DNA of 39,181 nucleotides from an uncultured Bacilli bacterium (lineage in GTDB: Bacteria > Bacillota_I > Bacilli_A > RF39 > UBA660): positions 1-39,181 of the forward strand of contig CALVPE010000042.1 in NCBI GenBank assembly GCA_944350485.1. The letters run 5' to 3'. Numbering within the stretch: position 1 is the stretch's first letter; each line of letters begins with the position of its first letter. A program made the translations under genes and the position numbers. The notes below the pieces were generated by a model that was not told the DNA's origin, did no database searches, and worked only from the letters and a program-made list of their open reading frames with translations. Shown here in pieces: positions 8,672-18,099 of the stretch.

Positions 8672-9667
8672 ATGTGTACAAATGTTTTGTTTTTAAAAGT
8701 ATTATATTATGCAATGACAGCTTTACAAATTATTAGATTTTTAGTTCCGCTTGGTTTAATTGCTATGATTAGTATTGATGTTTATAAAGGAATGATGAGT
8801 GCAGATGAACCTAAAGATGTGATAAGAAATAGTTCAAATCGAATAGTAGCTGCTATTGTAATCTTTGTTTTACCAACAATTGTTAATCTACTTGTTTCGA
8901 TTTTAGAAAATACTTTTTCAACATCTTTAGATTATCAAAGTTGTTTAACTAATGCTAGTAATTATAAATACTATGAGGATTTAGAAGTTGCTATTTTAGA
9001 AGAAACAAATGCTACTAAAAGAGAAGAGTTGCTAAAAAAAGCCCAGCAATTAAAGGAAGAAGAAATTGAAAGAATTAATCAAAATAAGAATAATGTAGAT
9101 ATTGGATTAGGAGATGGAACAGTTGTTGGTAGGAAATATGATTTAACGGAAAAACAATTAATAAATATTGCTAAAGTTTGTCAAAGAGAACAAGGAAGTC
9201 CAGTTGGTGCAGCAGCGGAAGCTCAACTTATGGCTAATAAATATGAACTTGAAGTTTTAAAGAAAAGTAAATGGAGTAAATATAGTTTTTATAATTATGT
9301 TATGAATTGTGATTGGTGGGCCCCAGCTAAAAATGGCACATATAGTAGTACTAAATTAAAAGATAGCATTTTGGCATCTGTTCGTGAAGTTTTAATAAAT
9401 GGGCAAAGAACAATACCTTTTTATATCAATGAACATGATTGGACTGGTGACATAATAAGATTAAAAACAAATGGTAAAGTTTATACAAGTAGTTCGGATT
9501 TTAAAAATACTAATAATTATGTCAAGGATGTAACTAGAGTTACAACAAAATATAATAAAACTAGTAGTACACCTTATTGGATATATTATTATCATCCTAC
9601 TCCAAAAAGTGATCCATTTGGTTATACTGTCTCTGCCAAAAAGCAGATTGATAATCTTAGTAAGTAG
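8672..9667 (+). CDS. Two-helix membrane protein with SleB-like cell-wall hydrolase domain
   Basis: A 331-residue protein. The ATG at 8672 is chosen over an in-frame GTG at 8666 because TAGGTG, the likely ribosome site, overlaps that GTG. Two membrane helices (about 14-36 and 57-79), separated by a short polar loop with SADEPKDVIRNSSNRI, resemble the TrbC/VirB2 pilin-like two-helix pattern common in uncharacterised gut Bacilli proteins. A charged helical linker (about 98-140) follows. From about residue 157 the sequence LTEKQLINIAKVCQREQGS, with E173 at the position of the catalytic Glu, and the later SVREVLINGQRTIPFYINEHD, resemble the SleB/CwlJ Hydrolase_2 family of peptidoglycan hydrolases. 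The domain match is by eye only. It is the first of three envelope genes; a weak TATGAT -10 lies at 8644-8649. Confidence 0.6.
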   Translation: MCTNVLFLKVLYYAMTALQIIRFLVPLGLIAMISIDVYKGMMSADEPKDVIRNSSNRIVAAIVIFVLPTIVNLLVSILENTFSTSLDYQSCLTNASNYKYYEDLEVAILEETNATKREELLKKAQQLKEEEIERINQNKNNVDIGLGDGTVVGRKYDLTEKQLINIAKVCQREQGSPVGAAAEAQLMANKYELEVLKKSKWSKYSFYNYVMNCDWWAPAKNGTYSSTKLKDSILASVREVLINGQRTIPFYINEHDWTGDIIRLKTNGKVYTSSSDFKNTNNYVKDVTRVTTKYNKTSSTPYWIYYYHPTPKSDPFGYTVSAKKQIDNLSK

Positions 9668-9674
9668 GTGAAAT

Positions 9675-10247
9675 ATGAAAAAATATTCAAAAATTATTAT
9701 TATTTTTACAATTATCTTAATAGCAATCATAGTATTAAAATTTATAACAAATGTACCAGTTCCTACAAAAATATCCAATTATCTTGTTGAAAATGGTTAT
9801 ATTAAAAATAATGATTTATTTTCAAAACAAATATCAGATCTTAGTTTAAATGAATATCAATATTATGTTTCAAAAAATATACCAGCTACATATTCAATTA
9901 ATTATTTTAGTATAGGTAATTTTCGATTAACAAAAAATCTTGATAACTATCAAGATAAAATAACAACCTCCTTAACTGAAATTTATGATTATAAAGATAA
10001 TTCTTTAACTTATACATATCGTATTACTTCCAATGATGTCAATGCTATTTTTAAAGGAGAATACAAAGAAACCAACAAGGAATTTATCTGTCAAAAAGAA
10101 TTTGCTTATGGTGTTATAACTAACAGTTTTCAAAATACTATTTGTGAAGGTATAGAATTACAAGTAAGTAATTTTAGTTTAGAAGCAAAATTATTATTTA
10201 AAAATGCAACTTTCATAAATTACATGAAAAAACAAAAAGTTGAATAA
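9675..10247 (+). CDS. Small membrane-anchored protein of unknown function
   Basis: 190 residues, not recognised. Residues about 6-24 form one hydrophobic helix after MKKYSK (signal anchor; no lipobox Cys and no clear cleavage site). The rest is predicted to be outside the cell and is rich in Asn, Tyr and Ser, with two Cys (in FICQKEF and TICEGIEL) that could pair. TAGGTGAAAT at the end of the previous gene serves as ribosome site, and only 7 bases separate the two genes, so they are surely co-expressed. A role alongside the SleB-like protein in wall remodelling is a guess from context. After its stop about 100 AT-rich bases without a gene precede the holin-like ORF. Confidence 0.7.
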   Translation: MKKYSKIIIIFTIILIAIIVLKFITNVPVPTKISNYLVENGYIKNNDLFSKQISDLSLNEYQYYVSKNIPATYSINYFSIGNFRLTKNLDNYQDKITTSLTEIYDYKDNSLTYTYRITSNDVNAIFKGEYKETNKEFICQKEFAYGVITNSFQNTICEGIELQVSNFSLEAKLLFKNATFINYMKKQKVE

Positions 10248-10350
10248 AACTAAAAATATATTTTTTGAAATTTAAAATCATTTTTTAACTTCTTAATAAC
10301 TAATAATAATAAATCAAATTTATTAGAATAAATTTAATTGAGGAGTTGAA

Positions 10351-10608
10351 ATGGAAATAGTTGATATTATGACAATTGTAACATTTTTTGTTACTTTGAT
10401 ATTGGGATTTTTTTCTAAGAAAAGTAAATTTATTAAAAATGAAATCATCCCTATTCAAAATATTTTGGTTGGTTTAGTTGTTGCTGTAGTTGAGTGGATT
10501 ATTACTAAAGATTTTCAAGCAGCAATTGTTCTATCAGGTTTAATAGCTGGTGGAACTTATGATATTTTTCATAATTTAAGAAAAATAGTTAAAAGTGAAG
10601 TAGAGTAG
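10351..10608 (+). CDS. Holin-like small membrane protein
   Basis: 85 residues with three hydrophobic stretches (about 6-21, 33-50 and 56-70) and a short charged C-terminus ending KIVKSEVE. The pattern KNEIIPIQNILVGLVVAVVE followed by WIITKDFQAAIVLSGLIAGG and a YDI motif closely resembles small phage holins of the A118 type, from memory. Phage holins make membrane holes that release or activate a lysin. No other phage gene is nearby except the SleB-like hydrolase 0.7 kb upstream, so this looks like a domesticated or relic lysis part. GAGGAG precedes the ATG. Its stop codon lies in the 5' arm of a terminator. Confidence 0.65.
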   Translation: MEIVDIMTIVTFFVTLILGFFSKKSKFIKNEIIPIQNILVGLVVAVVEWIITKDFQAAIVLSGLIAGGTYDIFHNLRKIVKSEVE

Positions 10609-10630
10609 AAGAAATTGCTACTCTTTTTTT
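10602..10630 (+). terminator. Rho-independent terminator of the envelope cluster
   Basis: A 7-bp stem AGAGTAG (10602-10608)/CTACTCT (10618-10624) with a 9-base loop is followed by a T run to 10630. The 5' arm includes the stop codon of the holin-like gene. Confidence 0.85.
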
Positions 10631-10694
10631 GTTTTTCTACACTTTTAAAACACTATCAAATTATTGTAGATTAGTGGATTTTTAACTTAAAATT

Positions 10695-10703
10695 TGATAC
10701 AAT
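10695..10703 (+). promoter_or_regulatory. Extended -10 promoter of fmt
   Basis: TGATACAAT (TG plus TACAAT at 10698-10703) is an extended -10 element. The -35 region (TGGATT, 10675-10680) is poor. The fmt ATG is 22 bases downstream. Confidence 0.5.
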
Positions 10704-10724
10704 TGTCTTGAAACGAGGTAATCT

Positions 10725-11681
10725 ATGTTAAAAAAATTAAATGTTGTTTTTATGGGAACACCTTTATTTAGTGTACCAATTTTAGAAATGCTAATAGAAA
10801 ATACTAATGTTATAGGAGTTGTTACTCAACCTGATAAAGTTGTTGGTCGTAAAAAGGAAATAGTTTTTTCAAAGGTAAAAGAATTAGCATTAAAAAATAA
10901 TATAAAAGTTTTGCAACCTCTTAAAATTCGTCAAGATTATCAAGATATTTTAGATTTAAAACCTGATATTATCATAACAGCTGCTTATGGACAAATTATT
11001 CCAAAAGCTTTACTTGATTATCCAGAATATGGTTGTATTAATGTTCATGCTTCACTTTTGCCAAATTTAAGAGGAGGAGCTCCTATTCATCATGCTATTA
11101 TTGATGGTTATTCTAAAACAGGAATTACTATTATGTATATGGATGTTGGTATGGATACAGGTGATATTATTTCTCAAGAAGAAGTTTTAATTAGTCAAGT
11201 TGATACGTATCAAACTTTACATGATAAATTAAGTTTAATGGGTGCTAGTCTTTTGCTTAAAACTTTACCGATGATTATTAATAAAACTAATTCAAGAATA
11301 AAACAAGATGAAAATAAAGTTACATTTGGTTATAATATTAGAAGAGAAGAAGAAAAGTTAGATTTTTCTTTTGAAAAAGAAAAAATTAATAATAAAATTC
11401 GTGGTTTAAATCCAGATCCTGGAAGTTATTTATTATTAGATAATAAAATTATCAAAGTTTATTTAGCTGAAGTAATTGAAGATAATACTTATCAAGAAAA
11501 AGAAAATGGAGAAATAGTTAAAATCGATAAAAAGAGTTTTTATATTAAAACTAAAAATGGACTACTTAAAATTTTAGAAATAAAGCCTGAAGGTAAAAGT
11601 AAAATGCCAGTTGCTAGTTTTTTAAATGGTAATAAAAATTTAGTTGGAAAGGTTGTTAATAGGTGTTTTGATGAGAAATAA
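10725..11681 (+). CDS. fmt: Methionyl-tRNA formyltransferase
   Basis: Formylates Met-tRNAfMet with 10-formyl-THF for translation initiation. It is 318 residues, normal for the family. The N-terminal formyltransferase domain has VVFMGTPLFSVPIL (7-20), the VTQPDK loop, NVHASLLPNLRGGAPI (106-121) with catalytic N106 and H108, and MDVGMDTGDI with D144. The C-terminal domain (about 205-318) is the OB-like tRNA-binding part. ACGAGGTAA precedes the ATG. The deformylase gene is not next to it. The last codons overlap the following membrane-protein gene, which in turn overlaps polA, so the three form one operon. Confidence 0.95.
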   Translation: MLKKLNVVFMGTPLFSVPILEMLIENTNVIGVVTQPDKVVGRKKEIVFSKVKELALKNNIKVLQPLKIRQDYQDILDLKPDIIITAAYGQIIPKALLDYPEYGCINVHASLLPNLRGGAPIHHAIIDGYSKTGITIMYMDVGMDTGDIISQEEVLISQVDTYQTLHDKLSLMGASLLLKTLPMIINKTNSRIKQDENKVTFGYNIRREEEKLDFSFEKEKINNKIRGLNPDPGSYLLLDNKIIKVYLAEVIEDNTYQEKENGEIVKIDKKSFYIKTKNGLLKILEIKPEGKSKMPVASFLNGNKNLVGKVVNRCFDEK

Positions 11682-12357
11682 AGATGGCAAGATTACAATT
11701 AAATCAATTTGGAAATGGTTAAAATCAGATAAAGGAAAAAGATATTCTTTCTTTATATTTTATCTTTTCTTCTTTTTAATTTTGTTTATTTATTTAACAA
11801 TTATTGATAGTCAAAAAGGTAGTTTTAATAATCAAAATAATCAAGGTGAAATTGAAAGTTTACCATTTAAAATATCTAGTTTAGAAACTAATTATAGTTT
11901 TAAATATAGTTTGATTACAAATAATCAAATTAAAGAATATTTAGGTAAAAAAGATAATTTAAAGATTACTTTACAAGATGATACAGGTATTTATAGTTAT
12001 AATTATGTAAATAATGATTTAATTAAAGATGATTCAAATAATTTAAATTTATATTATGAATTTTTAGATATTTATAATTTTAAAAAATTAGTTAAAAATT
12101 CTAAATATATATCTAAAACGGAATATTCTAATAAAGAAGTATCTTATAATTATGTTGTTACTAATCAAGAGTTAAATGAGTATTTTAATTTAGAAACTCC
12201 AAATCTTGATTTAGAAAATTCTTTAATTATTAAAACTGATTCTTTCAATAATTTAAAAGAATTTGAGTTAGATCTTTTAAATTTTGTTAATGATTTAAAT
12301 GATACGAAAGATACTAGTTATAAAATAGTTATTACTTATGAGGCTAAAAATGAATAA
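11671..12357 (+). CDS. Membrane-anchored protein of unknown function
   Basis: 228 residues, not recognised. The ATG at 11671 is preferred over an in-frame one at 11644 because AGGTG (11661-11665) is well spaced for it. A basic N-terminal segment (MRNKDGKITIKSIWKWLKSD) is followed by one long hydrophobic helix (about 28-46, FFIFYLFFFLILFIYLTII). About 180 residues predicted to be extracellular follow, polar and rich in Asn, Lys, Tyr and Leu, with no Cys. It overlaps fmt by 11 bases and polA by 8, so translation is coupled on both sides. The tyrosine/asparagine-rich exterior suggests a surface or wall-facing role, unrelated to the functions of its neighbours. Confidence 0.75.
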   Translation: MRNKDGKITIKSIWKWLKSDKGKRYSFFIFYLFFFLILFIYLTIIDSQKGSFNNQNNQGEIESLPFKISSLETNYSFKYSLITNNQIKEYLGKKDNLKITLQDDTGIYSYNYVNNDLIKDDSNNLNLYYEFLDIYNFKKLVKNSKYISKTEYSNKEVSYNYVVTNQELNEYFNLETPNLDLENSLIIKTDSFNNLKEFELDLLNFVNDLNDTKDTSYKIVITYEAKNE

Positions 12358-14938
12358 AATAGTTTTAATTGATGGTAATAATTTAATGTTTCGCAGTTAT
12401 TATGCAACAGCTTATAGTGGATCTTTGATGAAAAATTCTAAAGGTTTTCCAACTAATGCTTTATATGGTTATTTAAATATGTTAAATAAAATTATTAATG
12501 AAGAAAATCCTACTCATATTATGGTTGCTTTTGATAAAGGGAAAACGTTTCGTCATGATAAATATTTAACTTATAAAGCTGGTCGCAAAGAAATGCCAGA
12601 TGATTTAAAGATGCAATTTCAAGTTGCTTATCAATTAACAAAAGCTTTAGGAATAGAGTATTATTTAATTGATAATTATGAAGCTGATGACATTATTGGT
12701 ACATTTGCTAAGTTTGTTGATGATAATAAAGGTTATGAAGCTTTAATTGTTTCAAGTGATAAAGATTTATTACAATTAATATCTGATCATGTGAAAGTAA
12801 AACTTTTAAAAACTAATGATTATATTTTAATGGATCGCGATAAATTTTTTGAAATGTATCAAACAGAACCAATTAAAATGATTGATTTAAAAGCTTTAAT
12901 GGGAGATCAAAGTGACAATATTCCTGGTGTAAAGGGAATAGGTGAAAAAGGGGCTATTAATTTAATTCATGAATATGGTTCTTTAGATGGTGTTTATTAT
13001 AATTTAGAAAAAATATCTTTAAAAACTAGAGAAAAATTATTAAATGGTCGAAATGATGCTTATATGAGTTATGATATAGCAACTATTTATAAAGAAGTAC
13101 CACTTCATCTTGATATTCAAGATATTTTATATCGAGGTCCTCAAGAAGAATTAACTGATCTTTTAAAAAATTTAGAATTTTATTCTTTATTAAAAAAATT
13201 AAATATAAAAGCAACTAATAAAGAGTTAAGTTATCAAGTTGTAACTTCTTTAGAAAGATTAAATTTAGCTGGTCCTTATAGTCTTTATTTAGAAGTTTTA
13301 GGTTATAATTATCATGATAGTTTACCACTTGGAGTTAGTATTAAAACTAAAAAAAATCTTTATTATATTCCTTTTGATTTATTAAAAAATACAGATTTTT
13401 TTGTTGATAATCAAGAAAAATACACTTATGATTTGAAGAAATTATTAGTTGTTTTTCAAAAATATCATGTTAAAATTGATAAAAAAGTTAATGATTTAAT
13501 GTTAATTAGTTATTTATTAAATAAAAATATGCGAAATGATATTGCTTATCTTGCTAATACTTTAGAATATGATCTTATTTTTTATGATAAGCTTTACGGA
13601 ACAGAAATAACAATTAAAATGCCAGAAGATGATTATTATATAAAGGAAATTGTTAAAAAAGCTCATTTTATTTATGAAGAGTATGATAATTTTTATCAAG
13701 AATTAGAAGATGAGAAAATGGTATCTTTATATCAAGATATTGAACTTCCTTTAACCTATGTTTTAGAAAAGATGGAAATAAATGGCTTTTTAGTTGATAA
13801 AGATTTCTTAATTAATAAAGGTGAAGAATTAAATAAAACTTTAACAGATTTAGAAAGTAAAATTTATGAATTGGCAGGTTTGGAGTTTAATTTATCTTCA
13901 CCCAAGCAATTAGCGACAATTTTATTTGAAAAGTTAAATATTCCTTATCCTAAAAAAGTTAAAGATAATAATTATTCAACTAGTAAAGAGATTTTAGATA
14001 AATTAACTGATTATGAAATTGTTAATTTGATTTTAGATTATCGAGCAATTTTTAAGATGAAAACTAGTTATATTAATGGTATTATTAATGAAATAAAAGA
14101 GGATGGTAAAATACATACGATTTTTAATCAAACTTTAACAAGAACAGGAAGATTATCAAGTGAAAGACCAAATTTACAAAATGTTCCAATTCGAGATGAA
14201 ATGGGAAGATTAGTTCGAAAAGCTTTTATTCCAAGCTTAGAAAATGCAAAAATTGCATCTTTTGACTATTCACAAATTGAATTAAGAATATTTGCAGATA
14301 TGGCAGAAGCAACAGATATGATTGAAGCTTTTAAAGAAGGTATTGATATTCATGCTAAAACGGCTAGTCAAATTTTCCATGTTCCTCTTAATGAAGTTAC
14401 AAAAGAGATGCGAAGAAAAGCTAAAGCGGTTAATTTTGGAATTATTTATGGTATTTCTAGTTTTGGTTTATCCGAAGATTTAGGAATAAATTTGAAAGAA
14501 GCTAAAACTTTTATTGATGCTTATTTAGAGGCTTTTCCAGGAATTAAAGATTATATGAATTTGGTAATTATGAATGCTTATCGTGATGGTTATGTCAAGA
14601 CTTTAAGTGGTCGAAAAAGAATAATTGATGAAATAACTAATAAAAATTATTTAATTAGACAAAGTGGAGAAAGAATAGCTTTAAACACTCCTGTTCAAGG
14701 AAGTGCAGCTGATATTTTAAAAATGGCTATGATTGAAATCGATAGAGAAATGGAAAGATTAAACTTAAAAAGTAAAATGTTAGTTCAAGTGCATGATGAA
14801 TTAGTTTTTGAAGTTTTAGATGAAGAAGTAGAAATTTTAAAAGACTTAGTTATTCGTATTATGACAACTTGCTATAAGTTAGAAGTTCCTTTAGAAGTTG
14901 ATTTTGAAATTGGTAAAAACTGGTATGATGCAAAGTAG
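12350..14938 (+). CDS. polA: DNA polymerase I
   Basis: Repair polymerase that removes RNA primers and fills gaps. The start at 12350 (MNKIVLIDGNNLMFRSY) follows GAGG at about 12341-12344 and matches family N-termini; an in-frame ATG four codons earlier is less likely. 862 residues. The 5'-3' exonuclease domain (1-300) includes SSDKDLLQL, DLKALMGDQSDNIPGVKGIG and the helix-hairpin-helix. The 3'-5' exonuclease domain (about 300-475) lacks exo I acidic residues (YSLYLEVLGY), so proofreading is probably inactive, as in Bacillus Pol I. Motif A DYSQIELR (from D639), motif B RRKAKAVNFGIIYG (from R688) and motif C QVHDELVFEV (D816) are intact. It overlaps the upstream gene by 8 bases and is followed by two small helical genes. 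Confidence 0.95.
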   Translation: MNKIVLIDGNNLMFRSYYATAYSGSLMKNSKGFPTNALYGYLNMLNKIINEENPTHIMVAFDKGKTFRHDKYLTYKAGRKEMPDDLKMQFQVAYQLTKALGIEYYLIDNYEADDIIGTFAKFVDDNKGYEALIVSSDKDLLQLISDHVKVKLLKTNDYILMDRDKFFEMYQTEPIKMIDLKALMGDQSDNIPGVKGIGEKGAINLIHEYGSLDGVYYNLEKISLKTREKLLNGRNDAYMSYDIATIYKEVPLHLDIQDILYRGPQEELTDLLKNLEFYSLLKKLNIKATNKELSYQVVTSLERLNLAGPYSLYLEVLGYNYHDSLPLGVSIKTKKNLYYIPFDLLKNTDFFVDNQEKYTYDLKKLLVVFQKYHVKIDKKVNDLMLISYLLNKNMRNDIAYLANTLEYDLIFYDKLYGTEITIKMPEDDYYIKEIVKKAHFIYEEYDNFYQELEDEKMVSLYQDIELPLTYVLEKMEINGFLVDKDFLINKGEELNKTLTDLESKIYELAGLEFNLSSPKQLATILFEKLNIPYPKKVKDNNYSTSKEILDKLTDYEIVNLILDYRAIFKMKTSYINGIINEIKEDGKIHTIFNQTLTRTGRLSSERPNLQNVPIRDEMGRLVRKAFIPSLENAKIASFDYSQIELRIFADMAEATDMIEAFKEGIDIHAKTASQIFHVPLNEVTKEMRRKAKAVNFGIIYGISSFGLSEDLGINLKEAKTFIDAYLEAFPGIKDYMNLVIMNAYRDGYVKTLSGRKRIIDEITNKNYLIRQSGERIALNTPVQGSAADILKMAMIEIDREMERLNLKSKMLVQVHDELVFEVLDEEVEILKDLVIRIMTTCYKLEVPLEVDFEIGKNWYDAK

Positions 14939-14949
14939 GAGGTAAAAAA

Positions 14950-15288
14950 ATGCAAAATAACAATTTGAATCTTGGAAATACTATTCAGTATTTTCAAATC
15001 TTGAATTATTTTAAGAATAATTATTTAAAAAATAGTCCAAAGTATGAAAGGCTTATCGAAGAAACAGATAGTTTATATGAAAAGATATATAATGCCGTTA
15101 TGGAGGATGAACAAAAAAATAAAGTAGTAGATTATATTATGAATAATTTTATAATACCGATTATTAAAGAAATCGAAAAATTAAACTTTGATCAATCGGC
15201 TAAACACTATATATTATTTTTAAATACTTTAATGGCTTATTATAATTTAGAAGAATATGACAAGGAAAAGGTGAAAAAATATGAATGA
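14950..15288 (+). CDS. Small helical protein of unknown function
   Basis: 112 residues, soluble, not recognised. It looks all-helical with many aromatic and charged residues (YFQILNYFKNNYLKN early; EEYDKEKVKKYE at the end). There is no membrane segment, Cys or known motif. A strong AGGAGG ribosome site (14937-14942) lies directly after the polA stop, and its last 8 bases overlap the next gene. Position suggests co-expression with polA; an accessory role in DNA repair or replication is possible but is context only. Confidence 0.7.
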   Translation: MQNNNLNLGNTIQYFQILNYFKNNYLKNSPKYERLIEETDSLYEKIYNAVMEDEQKNKVVDYIMNNFIIPIIKEIEKLNFDQSAKHYILFLNTLMAYYNLEEYDKEKVKKYE

Positions 15289-15739
15289 ATTAGATAGATT
15301 ACAAACTAAATCAGAAATTTTAAAAAAAGTTTTACAAAAAGATATATTAGATTTAACAATTGATGAAAAAAGAGCAATTTTAATACTTTTAAAAGATTAT
15401 ATAATAGAACTTAGTCATGATTTAAAACATTTAGAAAATAATATTCAGTTTGGATTAAAACCAGAAGGATTAGAATTTGATCGTATTAATAGTTTAAAAT
15501 CTATTCTTCAAAGTATCATTAATAAAAATTTAGATAATTTAACAAGTGAAGAAAATGAGACATTTAAACAAATTATTTCTAGAATTAATAATATGCTTCA
15601 ATTTGAAATTATGAAAATAAAAAATAATTTAAAACTTTATGATGAAATATTTGCTGATAAAACTGATACAAGTATTAATCCAGAAACAAGTTGTCATTCT
15701 AATATTTTAACTAACAGTGAAGAAAATAAATTAAAATAA
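15281..15739 (+). CDS. Small helical, coiled-coil-like protein of unknown function
   Basis: 152 residues, soluble, not recognised. It is helical with regular Leu/Ile spacing (about 8-60 and 70-120), and the tail (about 125-152) is polar and probably disordered, with one Cys (TSCHSN). AAAAGGTG serves as ribosome site inside the upstream gene, and the 8-base overlap indicates coupling. It is the last gene of the fmt-to-polA unit, ended by the hairpin at 15757-15801. The pair may form a complex given similar size, composition and tight coupling. Confidence 0.7.
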   Translation: MNELDRLQTKSEILKKVLQKDILDLTIDEKRAILILLKDYIIELSHDLKHLENNIQFGLKPEGLEFDRINSLKSILQSIINKNLDNLTSEENETFKQIISRINNMLQFEIMKIKNNLKLYDEIFADKTDTSINPETSCHSNILTNSEENKLK

Positions 15740-15756
15740 GAAAATATGAATGTAAT

Positions 15757-15801
15757 AAAAAACATGTTTAGTAGATTTAGATTCTATTTCAACATGTTTT
15801 T
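15757..15801. terminator. Bidirectional terminator between convergent units
   Basis: An 11-bp stem AAAAACATGTT (15757-15767)/AACATGTTTTT (15791-15801) gives a T-rich tail on the + strand, with A/T symmetry for use from the minus strand. It separates the polA operon from the end of pyrG (stop at 15806), serving both. Confidence 0.75.
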
Positions 15802-15805
15802 AATT

Positions 15806-18008
<2,203 letters not shown>

Positions 18009-18016
18009 ATCAGTTA

Positions 18017-18058
18017 ATTATATAGAAAAAAATAAAAAAAATTACTATTTTTATTATA
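18017..18058 (-). promoter_or_regulatory. Candidate -10 elements for mntP
   Basis: Two perfect TATAAT boxes on the minus strand (18053-18058 and 18017-18022) have only poor -35 candidates. If the proximal one is used, the transcript begins 2-4 bases before the mntP ATG. Which is active cannot be told from sequence. Confidence 0.35.
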
Positions 18059-18065
18059 CATTTTA

Positions 18066-18074
18066 TGTTAAAAT
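18066..18074 (+). promoter_or_regulatory. Candidate extended -10 for the Ig/beta-lactamase-fold gene
   Basis: TGTTAAAAT (TG plus TAAAAT at 18069-18074) lies 26 bases before the ATG at 18100, with TAGGTGG as ribosome site. There is no good -35. It is divergent from mntP. Confidence 0.35.
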
Positions 18075-18099
18075 AACTATATTAGTAGGTGGTTAAATA

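Noticed and set aside
8672-10608. Prophage remnant
   Set aside because: Only a holin-like gene and a possible hydrolase are present; there are no capsid, tail, integrase or attachment sequences, so a prophage call is not supported.
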